A stretch of 64,000 nucleotides of DNA from Spiroplasma alleghenense (lineage in GTDB: Bacteria; Bacillota_I; Bacilli_A; Mycoplasmatales; Mycoplasmataceae). Both the position numbers and the translations under genes were made by a program. Positions within the stretch are counted from its first letter, which is position 1. Each line of letters begins with the position of its first letter. The stretch lies in NCBI RefSeq assembly GCF_003363775.1, contig NZ_CP031376.1:930001-994000 (forward strand), given 5' to 3'. The notes beneath the pieces were generated by a model. It did no database searches. It was not told where the DNA came from and worked only from the letters and a program-made list of their open reading frames with translations. Of the stretch, positions 22,568 to 31,364 are shown piece by piece.

Positions 22568-22760
22568 TTAAAACCTCGTAATATTGATGAATTGCTTTAA
22601 TATCAATTTTCTGTTGGCGTTCACAAACCCCACAATTAAAAACCTTTAAATGATTTTTGTCTTCAGATAGTTTATCGTTGAACAAGAATTTTTGATAATT
22701 CCAACACTTTTTGCAAAATATGAAAAGGAATTCTGTTTGGTTATTTAATTTTTCTTCCAT
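22551..22760 (-). CDS. small zinc-ribbon protein
   Basis: 69 residues. Two CxxC knuckles, FCKKCWNYQK near residue 16 and CGVCERQQK near 44, as in a zinc ribbon or rubredoxin-like finger; no signal or membrane segment. Weak Shine-Dalgarno (AAAGAAG). It is encoded between a two-segment membrane protein and the anchored Cys/His protein, overlapping the latter, so the three are probably translated together. Confidence 0.78.
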   Translation of the reverse strand: MEEKLNNQTEFLFIFCKKCWNYQKFLFNDKLSEDKNHLKVFNCGVCERQQKIDIKAIHQYYEVLNEHNN

Positions 22761-22774
22761 AATATATCTTCTTT

Positions 22775-23050
22775 CTATTTATTGGGGATGTAGAAACTAA
22801 TTCCCATTGCAAACATAAATATTCCAGCAACTACACATAAAAATATCATAAAAATAAAGAAATAATTTTGTCAAAAACTAAAGATCTTATAGCGACCACT
22901 TTCGGTTGTAAAATCCGCCTTTTCAACCTTTCTTTTTCTTAATCATCTTTTGTAAATAAAAACAAAACCAATAGCTAATAAAACTGCTAAAAAACTAAAT
23001 CCAATTAGTAAATTGCTGGTTAACTTTGATAATTCTTGAGCGAGTAACAT
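22775..23050 (-). CDS. small membrane protein, two membrane segments
   Basis: 91 residues. Two membrane segments (about 14-33 and 66-86) joined by a very basic loop (YKRWLRKRKVEK). Under the standard code it is broken by two TGA codons, so it is easily missed. AAGGAG lies seven bases before the ATG. First gene of the operon with the zinc-ribbon and Cys/His proteins. Function not recognised. Confidence 0.75.
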
Positions 23051-23160
23051 AGATATCTCCTTTTTATAAATTATAACCGATTAATTATTGGAAAAGCAAC
23101 ATTTAGAAATTTCAAAGATTTAAATTTTTTATTAAATAAAATTTTGAACTAAATTTATTA

Positions 23161-23188
23161 TTGACTAAAATCCATAAAGTACTATAAT
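23161..23188 (+). promoter_or_regulatory. promoter of the 188-residue membrane protein gene
   Basis: TTGACT at 23161-23166, 16-base spacer, TATAAT at 23183-23188; near-consensus. The start codon is 46 bases downstream. Confidence 0.75.
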
Positions 23189-23233
23189 CTATTAAATTCA
23201 AGATTAAAGATAGAATCAAAAGGAGAAGTTCTT

Positions 23234-23800
23234 ATGAAAAATCGATTAATCCCTAGTATGTTAATATCTTTATTACTAACACTAATAATAACCGATTTAA
23301 TTGCTCCGCTACTATTTTTTCAAAATGATAATTGACCCGTTTGAGGAATTGTATTATCCTCAATTGGTTTTATAATTTTAAGCCTTCTTATCATATTATA
23401 TTTTTTTAGAAATTATTTAAAAAAATGTCCAAATTGAATTTCTAAAGTTTATGATGTTTGTTTTATTAATTTTGGGCAATTTAAAATTAATCAATTATTA
23501 TTTTTAATTACCGTTTTTGTAATTTCAGGAGCTATTACACTTGGCTCAAGCACTGCTTGGTCAATAATTTATACCTTCTTAAATATTTATACGCAAATAA
23601 ATTTGGACATTGTTTTCTTTATGTACATGTTAAGTTTTATGCTTTTGTTAGTCTATATTGGAGCTATAATATGAGTCATATTGATTTATGGTAAATCTCA
23701 AAACTTTTACCATGATGTTCGCTGAGCATGTTTGTTATTACCATTATTTGGATGAATTTATTTTTTCACCTTCCAACCTTCAAAAAGAGATTTGGCTTAA
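23234..23800 (+). CDS. membrane protein, four membrane segments
   Basis: 188 residues with four membrane segments (about 7-30, 36-58, 88-108, 130-155) and a last hydrophobic stretch near 170, poor in charges. Interrupted by six TGA Trp codons. AGGAGAAG lies just before the ATG. It is a single gene with its own promoter and terminator, divergent from the zinc-ribbon operon. Not recognised. Confidence 0.8.
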
Positions 23801-23810
23801 TTAAAAAACA

Positions 23811-23858
23811 AAATTACCTCGAAAACTACTTTTCTAAGGTAGTAATTTGAGGTAATTT
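23811..23858. terminator. bidirectional terminator
   Basis: Ten-base outer stem AAATTACCTC/GAGGTAATTT (23811-23820 with 23849-23858) enclosing a CTAC/GTAG hairpin, with flanking A and T tracts. It separates two convergent units. Confidence 0.85.
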
Positions 23859-23865
23859 TTATTTA

Positions 23866-24477
23866 TTAATTGACTGTATAGTTAACAATAACATTAACCA
23901 ATTCAGCTTCTTGTCATTTTATTGAATAGTTTTTTAGTGCTTTCTGAGATTCATTTTGATCCAGTAAATTTGTTAACTTAAATAAAATATAGTCATTGTT
24001 TTCATCAATTTGATGAGTTAGTTCAAATCTTGTATCATTTTTATCCCCATATGGAATCTCATCAACTTCATAATCATATGATTTATTTGCAATAACAACG
24101 GGAATGAAACAACTTTCATATTTTTGCCTGAAATTACAATGAAAATCATTTCCCTCATGTGAAGTAAATTCTAATTTGGAACGAAAATAGACTTCAACTT
24201 TTCGTTTATTATAATTTTTTAGTTCGCTTTTAGCAGGGCCAACATAAGCTTTATTCGAATATACTAATTCAATTTCCAACTCAATATCTTCAACCAAAGG
24301 ATTTCTAGCCCTAAATTCCTTTTCTATAGTTGTCTTTTTCAAATCTGGCAAGTATCCCATTTCACGCTCATACATGTATTTATCTAAGGATTTTTTGCTA
24401 CTTTTACAAGAAACTACGCTTATAGGTAAGGGGGTAATAATTGAAAAACTTAAAAATAGTTTTAGGATTTTTCTCAT
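23866..24477 (-). CDS. two-Cys exported lipoprotein, paralogue A
   Basis: 203 residues. Signal peptide with lipobox (SVVSC). The mature part shares with the proteins at 25502 and 26148 an ordered set of blocks: GYLPD near the N-terminus, ARNPL, a long beta region, FRSKLEFTS, NDFHCNFRQKYESCFIPVVI holding two Cys, then SYDYE and a hydrophobic end (LVNVIVNY). The two Cys may form a disulfide. It starts two bases after the peptidase stop and has no Shine-Dalgarno, so translation must be coupled to the peptidase gene. Confidence 0.82.
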
Positions 24478-24479
24478 TA

Positions 24480-25475
24480 TTATTTATAATTGTCGAGAAA
24501 TTCCATATTTGCAAAGTCATTAGCTGTCTTTCCCATTCTTTCTAGTTCGGTTCAACTATATAACTCCCCTTGGTACTTAAAGCGTTTTTTTAAGGCTTGT
24601 TTTGGCTTATTTGGATTCGGGTAGAATGCATTTCAAAATCCACCCGAAAAAGTACTTCACAAAAGAGATTTTTTAATAATTCTAATCGGTTGACTATCTG
24701 GTCATCCATAGTGAACAACATAACTATCTGTTGATTTGTTGTATCCAAAGATTACAATATTGTGTTTGTGCTTAGTCCAAGACATCATTACCGGCACTCT
24801 ATGTTTCAACAAATTGTCCTCAGGGCTTGAAGTATGCCAAAAACTCGCACTATATTCATTTGCAATATTGGCTTCGCGGGATTGAATTTGGATTCACTTA
24901 TTGAACGTATTTTGAACCGATCCCCCAACTAATAAGTCTAGTTTAAAATTATTTAAATTTCACAGTTTAGATGCCAGAGAGCTATCCATTGTTTCGTATT
25001 CTTTAAATGAGTATCTATGAATTGGTGCTTGTATCTTTCCCTCTTCTTTGATGCCAAAATCAAAGTATTTTCTAAAGTTATCATCATTAATTACTTCTGA
25101 AGTTACAAAAAGTTCAAGATAAGTAAGTATCATCGCCAGAGAATTGTATTCACAAAGACCTTTTTTTAGTTTTCCTTTTTCTCTATACCTAGCTTCGCTA
25201 TAACCAAAAGACTCTTCTTTTTTTAATTTGAAAAATCATTCAAAATTTGGGACAAGTTCAAAATCTGTCTGGTTATTTTCATAAAATAAATCGGAAGGAT
25301 TATTTATAGGATCACCAGGTTGCTCACCGCCAGCACTTTTAAAATAATAATCTGGAATATCATTTACAGTTTCAGAACTTTCATCTTTTGATTGTGTTTC
25401 TATTGAATTCTTGGCATTTGTTATGTAAGGAGCAGAAATTAATAACGAACTCAAAATAAGTAATATTTTTTTCAT
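24480..25475 (-). CDS. secreted cysteine-peptidase-like protein (C39/papain-like fold)
   Basis: 331 residues. A cleavable-looking signal peptide without lipobox Cys, an acidic Gly/Pro-rich prosegment (25-80), then a peptidase-like domain: candidate nucleophile Cys108 in GLCEYNSLAMIL, candidate His238 in KHNIVIFGYN, and VVHYGWPDS (His255 to Asp259) in the place of the third catalytic residue. This order matches the C39-like/papain-like superfamily. It should be released or exposed outside the cell. Flanked by two-Cys exported proteins in one operon. The substrate is unknown; activity is inferred from motif order alone. Confidence 0.75.
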
Positions 25476-25501
25476 AGTTTTATTCCTTTCTTTCTTTTAA
25501 T

Positions 25502-26116
25502 TTAATTTGAGTGATAAATGTTTATATTAGCTATGTGGATATTTGGGATTGAAATAGAAATAGATGTTATTTTGTCTTGGTAGCTTTGATGAAAAAATGA
25601 GCAAGTACAAGTTACTAGAAGATAATCTTTATTTTCAGCAATACTTCACTGTGCAGAAATCGTTTGATCTCAATTATTTTTAATACTAATTTTATTTTCG
25701 TTTTTTTGAGGGTCAAAAGTTTTGTCTAAAATGCTTATAAAAGTAAAACATTTATCTCCCTTTTTTCTAAATATACAATTTGAATCAAGGTTACCAGGAC
25801 TTCCAAAAGTTATTTTACTTTGATAATTTATTATGGCTAGGCTACCGCTTTTAACAATTAAACTTTCGCTTCTACCTTCAACTAATATGAAATTAGATTT
25901 TATGACAAAATCAAAGTCATTAGATTCAATTCTGGGGTTGAGTTTTATAATTAATTGACCAATAATTTCAAAGTTTGGGTTTGGAATAAAACCGAAATCA
26001 TGGATATCAATCAAATCATCGACAGGGATTTTTTCAGGTTCACATGAAACAGTATTTGGCAAAATTAGTCCCGTAACTACAAATAAATTCATTAAAGTCA
26101 TAATAATTTTTTTCAT
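25502..26116 (-). CDS. two-Cys exported lipoprotein, paralogue B
   Basis: 204 residues. Signal peptide with lipobox (NTVSC). Same block order as paralogues A and C: DFGFIPN, KLNPRI, YQSKITFGS, NLDSNCIFRKKGDKCFTFISI with the two Cys, SFD-like FDPQKNE, then a hydrophobic C-terminus. It also carries an extra CTC near the end. AGGAG is seven bases before the ATG. It lies 26 bases before the peptidase start and 31 after paralogue C. Confidence 0.8.
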
Positions 26117-26147
26117 ATTTAACTCCTAACTGTTTAATTAATACAAT

Positions 26148-26747
26148 TTATTTAATGTCATCATAAATTATGGCGACTTTAACCAATCTGACTTTTTGTC
26201 AAAAAATGGTAAAACGAGCAGTTTTTTGATTGTTATTAAAGATAACTAAAATATAATCTCTTGTTCATTTAAATTTGATGTCAAGAAATTGTTCTATATC
26301 ATTATCAGAGTTTCCAAAAACAATTCTTTCATCATTATTTTCATTATATGAACTATCCATAATTTTTATTGGTAAAACACACTTACCACTTTTGGGGTAA
26401 ACACGACAATTATATCGAATGTTATAAGAACTTCCATAGTCCAATTTTGATTTAAAAGTAATTTCAACTCGACTGTATCTACGAACAGTTTTCTCATCAT
26501 AATTAGCCAATAAAAACGCTGAATGCGCATACATTTTAAAGGAAAAAGTATTAGGAACTAATCTTGGGTTTTTCTCAAATAAAGCTGTCAAAAAATCATC
26601 CCTTTTAATACTTGGTACATAGCCCAAATCTTTATTATCGATGAAATCTGCAATTGGGTTACTGCTTACATCTAAAAAACCAACATCAAGACTTGTAATT
26701 GTCCCAATTCCAAAAAAACTTGAAAGAATTATTAAAATTTTCTTCAC
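26148..26747 (-). CDS. two-Cys secreted protein, paralogue C, GTG start
   Basis: 199 residues. First gene of the peptidase operon. The signal peptide (MKKILIILSSFFGIGTITS) lacks a lipobox Cys, so this copy is probably released rather than lipid-anchored. Shared blocks: DLGYVPS, EKNPRL, FKSKLDYGS, NIRYNCRVYPKSGKCVLPI with both Cys, SYNENNDE, and a C-terminus FTIFWQKVRLVKVAIIY. GTG at 26747 is chosen because it gives the MKKIL start; AAAGG is 12 bases upstream. A GTG five codons earlier would overlap that Shine-Dalgarno. Confidence 0.75.
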
Positions 26748-26840
26748 TACACCACACCACACCTTTCAGTGATTAATATTTTTTATAAATCTTAGATCCA
26801 AAACTTTTCTTTTTGTTTATTTTAAAACTTTTCTACCCTT

Positions 26841-26869
26841 ATGGTAAGGCTTAATTTCTTATATGTCAA
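26841..26869 (-). promoter_or_regulatory. candidate promoter of the peptidase operon
   Basis: Minus-strand TTGACA (26864-26869), 17-base spacer and TACCAT (26841-26846), about 90 bases before the first start. A perfect -35 with a moderate -10. Confidence 0.5.
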
Positions 26870-26896
26870 TGCTTATTTATAAATAATTAAAATTAA

Positions 26897-26934
26897 AAAA
26901 AACTTCTTGCTATAAAAATAACAAGAAGTTTTTT
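26897..26934 (-). terminator. terminator after mupG copy 1
   Basis: Thirteen-base stem AAAAAACTTCTTG/CAAGAAGTTTTTT (26897-26909 with 26922-26934) ending in a U-run on the minus strand, directly after the stop. Confidence 0.9.
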
Positions 26935-28032
26935 TTAATTTTTTTTAAATTGATATCGATTGTTTGCTTTAATAAAGTTTAGTAAAAATAATTCTTCTGG
27001 CTTTATAGAACCTATGAAGTTATATTTTTTTTCATCGTCTTTAAAGTTGTCTTGCAAGATGATGTGACACTCCCCTTTATAATGAGCATCATTGTCATTG
27101 ATAATTACAACATCTCCTTTATTGTAACTGGCTTTTTGTTTACCGACCAAGATTTTCTCAGCTTTGTAGTAAACTCGAGTCATTGTGTAACGAATAAAGG
27201 CTTCGGTAATATCCATTCTTCTAAAATGTAAGTGATTAAATAAGATTTTTTCTTCTACTGGTGAAACCTGATGAGCAGTTTTAAAATCAAAAGTAATTTC
27301 ATCACGATCAATTTGAGAAACCAATTTCAATTCCTCTTCGCTTGCATATGCATTACCAAAGAAAATCACATCGACTTCATCACAATACATTAAGATTTTA
27401 GCCTGACTAACAACATCATAGAATCTCATGAATTCTAAAGTGGGAAATTCTTTATTTCCCAAGGCTGGACCTTGGGTTCCTACATGACTTCCAATAAAAG
27501 CTGCCGTACTTAAACGGTGTTGTAAATACTTTTGATTGGCTTCTTTAAAAAAGTCATAAGGAATGGCAGTATTTTTTTGAGGATAAAAATTATGACACCC
27601 ACTAAGACGACTCTTAATCGGTTTAAAATCCATCACATTGGTAATTAAATTATCATTGTTTGACATATTTAATTGCACATCAATTCCATAACGGTTATGA
27701 GTTAACTCAGCAATTTCACTTGGTAAACTTGGTGAGTCTAGACGAATACAATCAATCCCCATCTCCAAACATTTTTTTGGATCATTTAAATCAATTCCTA
27801 ATCTTTGTAAAGAAACATTTTCAAAGTCAGCAATAGTGTAAAAACCTATGCTTTTAGCATATTTCAGTGATTTATTTATTTTATCAATTACTTCAATTGG
27901 TTGATTATTAACATGGAAATAACTTGTAAATACTTGAGTATATCCAAGCGATTTAGCGAAATCCAAATAGGCTTTATCCTTTTCAAAGGTTGATTGTTCT
28001 GGGTAAATTGAAATTCCTAATTGTTTTTTCAT
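26935..28032 (-). CDS. MupG-family (DUF871) 6-phosphomuramidase homologue, copy 1
   Basis: 365 residues, the usual DUF871 length: an N-terminal TIM barrel (LGISIYPEQS start, IRLDSPS, GCHNFYPQKNTAIPYDFF near 160) and a C-terminal beta domain (GDVVIINDNDAHYKGECHII). The characterised member, S. aureus MupG, splits MurNAc-6-phosphate-GlcNAc in the cytoplasm. Here it follows a lactose/cellobiose-type PTS, so it likely cuts the phosphorylated disaccharide that PTS imports. AAAGGGAG precedes the ATG directly after a terminator-like hairpin. The exact substrate is uncertain. Confidence 0.88.
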   Translation of the reverse strand: MKKQLGISIYPEQSTFEKDKAYLDFAKSLGYTQVFTSYFHVNNQPIEVIDKINKSLKYAKSIGFYTIADFENVSLQRLGIDLNDPKKCLEMGIDCIRLDSPSLPSEIAELTHNRYGIDVQLNMSNNDNLITNVMDFKPIKSRLSGCHNFYPQKNTAIPYDFFKEANQKYLQHRLSTAAFIGSHVGTQGPALGNKEFPTLEFMRFYDVVSQAKILMYCDEVDVIFFGNAYASEEELKLVSQIDRDEITFDFKTAHQVSPVEEKILFNHLHFRRMDITEAFIRYTMTRVYYKAEKILVGKQKASYNKGDVVIINDNDAHYKGECHIILQDNFKDDEKKYNFIGSIKPEELFLLNFIKANNRYQFKKN

Positions 28033-28046
28033 AATACTCCCTTTCT

Positions 28047-28074
28047 AAAAAACAGATTCTAAAGAATCTGTTTT
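28047..28074 (-). terminator. hairpin with U-run between EIIC and mupG copy 1
   Basis: Eleven-base perfect stem AAAACAGATTC/GAATCTGTTTT (28049-28059 with 28064-28074), loop TAAA, then U on the minus strand, right before the mupG Shine-Dalgarno. It may partly terminate, lowering mupG relative to the PTS. Confidence 0.75.
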
Positions 28075-28090
28075 AGTTAATATAAAAATA

Positions 28091-30298
28091 TTAAGCTTTT
28101 TGAGTTTTAGCTTCCAATTTTTCAGCTTTAGCTTTCGCTTTGGCTGCTTGGTTAGCCATATATTTGTCTCATTTTGGTTTATATTGTTCAACTTTGCTAT
28201 CACGAGTTGTTTTAATTTCTGTAGCTTTTTGTAGGTATTTTTCTTCCTTAGCTTTAGCTTTTTTATTGTTATTTTCAATTGCTAAGGCTAGTTTTTCTTT
28301 ATTTACCATACGTTTTTCTCAGAACTCATTAACTGTAGCAGCATCGTTTAAAGCATTTTCAGCTTTCATTTCGTTAGCCGATACTTTACGTTCAGTAATA
28401 ACCCCATAACGGTATTCAGGATCATTGTAGTAACGCATTTCTTGGTTGTATTGTTCAATGTTTGATTCTTTTAATTTTTTAAAGTAATTTGCATTATCAA
28501 TTAGCACGAATGGGAAGTAGAAGATTATACTTACTCCCAAACAAATGGTTGCTGGAATCAGCGCCATGAAGTCAATTGAAGTTAATACTGCTCCAAAGAT
28601 TCAAGGACTAGTTCAAGGTGTTGCTACATATGAATATTTAACTACTCCAAGAACATCTGGTGAGAATAATCAACCAATAATTAAGTTAACAATTGGTGCA
28701 AAGATAAATGGTACAACATAAATTGGGTTCAAAATTAATGGGTATCCGAAGATAGTTGGTTCGTTAATTTGGAAAATCCCTGCTGGAGTAGCGTATTTTG
28801 CAACTTCTCGTAATTCTTGACGTTTTGAAACTGCAAAAGTCATAATTAATAATCCTAAAGTAGCTCCACTTCCCCCAACATACATGTATGAATCGAAGAA
28901 TGGTTTAGTAAATACTCCCATCTGACCTGAAGCAGCTGCCATTTCATAACCCATTGAAGTTACTAAAGCGGCATTGATTCCTAAAATCATTCATCAGATT
29001 GGTTCAAAGATACCAGCCATTAGGTTTGATCCGTGAACCCCGAAGAATCAGAAGAATCCAGTAAAGAATACAAAAGCAATTCCTAACCCAATTCCCCCAT
29101 TACCTGTGGCAAATCCAATGAAAGCACTAGTGAAGATTTTGTAAATAAATGCTCCTGCTCCAAATTGGGTTGCTCCCAGTGTAACTGTTTGAAATGATGC
29201 TGATATGATGTATCCTTGGTTAACTGAATCTAAGAAGAAAGACATTTTAGCGGCTTCATCTAGTCAAGCAAAGTTTGAGTGACCTTGTAAAGTTGCTATT
29301 GCAGTAGTTCAAACCGCTTGATCGGCTGCTCCTAGAGCGTTATAAGCATCAACAAATAGTTTTTGGTTTTCTATTGTATTGTCTAATGCTAAAATTTGTA
29401 GCATTGGAGTTAAAATTTGTTGGTATTCAGCAAAGGCAGCTAAACTACCGTTTTCGCCAAACATTGCTGCAATGTTGTCACCATCAATAGTGCCAAACAT
29501 TTTTCCAAATTGGTCTGCTGTTAAAGTAAAGTAGGTTCCACTGTTAACAAATCAACCTCCCCCAACAATAGCCATTGAAAGGAAGATAATGTTAATTGCC
29601 CCAACAGTTCCTAAAGTAATTACCACTGGTAGGAAAACCGCAAATGATTTTCCAACAGCTGGAGGTACTCCATCTGGTAATTTAATATTTAAAGCTCGAA
29701 CTCCTGATAAGTATATAAAGAATTCGGTTGCTAATAATCCAAAAATAATTGCTTGGATTAATCCAACTGCTCCCATGAAGAAAGTAACTTCCCCCATACA
29801 AGCTAGTAGAAATGCTGATAATGATACAAAACCAGCAATAATTGGTGATTTAAACTGACGGCTTAAAGCAATAAAGTATCCAAATAGGAAAGCAAAGTAA
29901 ATTGCCATCATTCCTACTGTTACTGTATTAATGTGCCCAAAAGCAAGACCTCCAATTTTTGAAGCTTGTCCTCATCCATTTGATGTATCTGCTAATAGAG
30001 CTGTAACACCATCTCATGATACATCTGGATTGGCAGCTTTACAGATTAGACCTAAAAATGAAACATATCCACTTCCAGCTCCACCAAAAATAATTGCATT
30101 AATTAAAATACCGATTGAACCAGCAATAATTAATGGAATCATGGTTCCAAAAGAATCTCTAATCGCTGCTAAATGGCGTTGATTTCCAACTTTAGCCATT
30201 CCAGGGACAAGTGATTCGTTAATTCATTGTTTAAAAGTGCGCTTTTCTTTTTCTTTTTCACGCGCCTTTTTGACATCAAATTTTTCAACTTCTGCCAT
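28091..30298 (-). CDS. PTS EIIC, lactose/cellobiose family, long form
   Basis: 735 residues against the usual 430-570. The core is a CelB-like EIIC with RHLAAIRDSFGTMIPLIIAG at the start and FQINEPTIFGYPLILNPIYV near 530, the sugar-binding signature. Two additions stand out: an insert of about 100 residues near 265-365 and a C-terminal cytoplasmic tail of about 130 residues rich in Lys/Ala/Glu, probably helical. Encoded with stand-alone EIIB, EIIA and MupG copy 1, so the substrate is likely an amino-sugar disaccharide. Shine-Dalgarno GAGGAG. Confidence 0.9.
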
Positions 30299-30354
30299 GT
30301 TTGATACTCCTCTCCATAATTTTTAAAATAAAAATAATGTTTCTGTTTAGGTAA

Positions 30355-30675
30355 TTACTTACCTATTTTTTTATAAACATCAATAAACTCTTTTGCCAAC
30401 AAAATAATTGTTTGGGTTGTTAGTAATTGATCTTCAGCATGAATAAATAAAATTGGGAAAGTAATTTTCTCTCCTCCAGCTTCTGCACTCACAATATCCA
30501 TGTGAGTTTTTTCAGCAGTCAGAATTGATTTTTCAGCTTCTTCAATTAAATTCTCAGCCTCTTCAAAACGACCATTTTTAGCAGCATTGATTGCTCCCAT
30601 CGCATGACCCTTTGCTTCCCCAGCAAAAGCGATTATTGTGAAGGAAATCTCTTCAAAATTTCAAGTTTTAGCCAT
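30355..30675 (-). CDS. PTS EIIA, lactose/cellobiose family
   Basis: 106 residues, all-helical EIIA of the lactose family. The phosphorylated His is in FIHAEDQLLT near residue 80, with the conserved AGEAKGHAMGAINAAKNG N-terminal helix. It accepts phosphate from HPr and passes it to the adjacent EIIB. The start is four bases after the EIIB stop. Confidence 0.93.
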
Positions 30676-30679
30676 TTTA

Positions 30680-30976
30680 TTAACCCAACATCCTTATAGC
30701 CATTTCACATGCCTCTTTTGCTTTAGCTAAAGCATAAATATTTGCCGGAATTACCTCAACAGGTTTATCAGTTAGTTTTTTCAAGTCCCCTAATGCATAA
30801 CTTACTTGTGGTCCAACCATGACAATATCTCATTGATCAACTACACTTTTAGCTTCTTGCATTGACATTGCTTCAATTGTTCATTCTAGGCCTTCTTTAC
30901 GAGCATAATCAGTCATTTTCTTAACTAATGTACTTGTACTCATACCTGCTGAACAGCATAGTAAAATTTTCTTCAT
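30680..30976 (-). CDS. PTS EIIB, lactose/cellobiose family
   Basis: 98 residues. The P-loop-like site LLCCSAGMSTS places the phosphorylated Cys near residue 7-8, followed by VGPQVSY and a final helix, as in CelA/LacB-type EIIB. First gene of EIIB-EIIA-EIIC-mupG. GGAGG is seven bases before the ATG. Confidence 0.93.
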
Positions 30977-31101
30977 TCTATGTTCCTCCAATAAATTTTT
31001 CTATAATAATAGTATAACAATTATAGAATTTTTTTCCACAATTTTTATCTAGAAATTACTTTTTCTCTACTTTATGTTAAGATTATTTCAAGGAGAATTT
31101 T

Positions 31102-31290
31102 ATGGTAAGTAATTTGATTTATTATTGTTTTATTCCAATTGGACTTTGATTGATATTTTTTATAATCGTTCTTGTTCTTGAAAAATACTTTCAAATTTTT
31201 ATGCCAAAAAAACTTTTTTGGTTATTACTAACTTTTGTAATTGTTACTTTAATTGTCATTGGAATCGTTATAGCTTCTTTAAATCTTTAA
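31102..31290 (+). CDS. small membrane protein
   Basis: 62 residues, two membrane segments (about 9-28 and 38-58) joined by a short basic loop (MPKKLF). AAGGAG lies seven bases before the ATG, and a perfect terminator follows at once, so it is a genuine monocistronic gene. One Trp is TGA. Function not recognised. Confidence 0.75.
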
Positions 31291-31292
31291 TT

Positions 31293-31322
31293 AAAAAACC
31301 GACTTTTAAAAGTCGGTTTTTT
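31293..31322. terminator. bidirectional palindromic terminator
   Basis: A perfect 30-base palindrome centred on TTTTAAAA with A6 and T6 ends. It ends both the small plus-strand gene and the four-lipoprotein operon on the minus strand. Confidence 0.92.
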
Positions 31323-31364
31323 GTATGAATTTAATAATTTTTAAGTTTTATATCTTTATAATAC

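Noticed and set aside
23866-26747. Mycoplasma immuno-globulin binding/cleaving (MIB-MIP) system
   Set aside because: The sizes do not fit: MIB and MIP are about 80 kDa and MIP is a serine protease, while this operon encodes a 331-residue Cys-peptidase-like protein and partners of about 200 residues.
28045-28278. Minus-strand 77-codon Lys-rich frame near the end of EIIC
   Set aside because: It overlaps the EIIC charged tail in another frame; the high Lys content arises from the same A-rich codons.
29589-30182. Plus-strand frames of 83-89 codons
   Set aside because: Antisense to the EIIC at 28091-30298; Pro/Thr/Ala-rich as expected for reversed hydrophobic segments.
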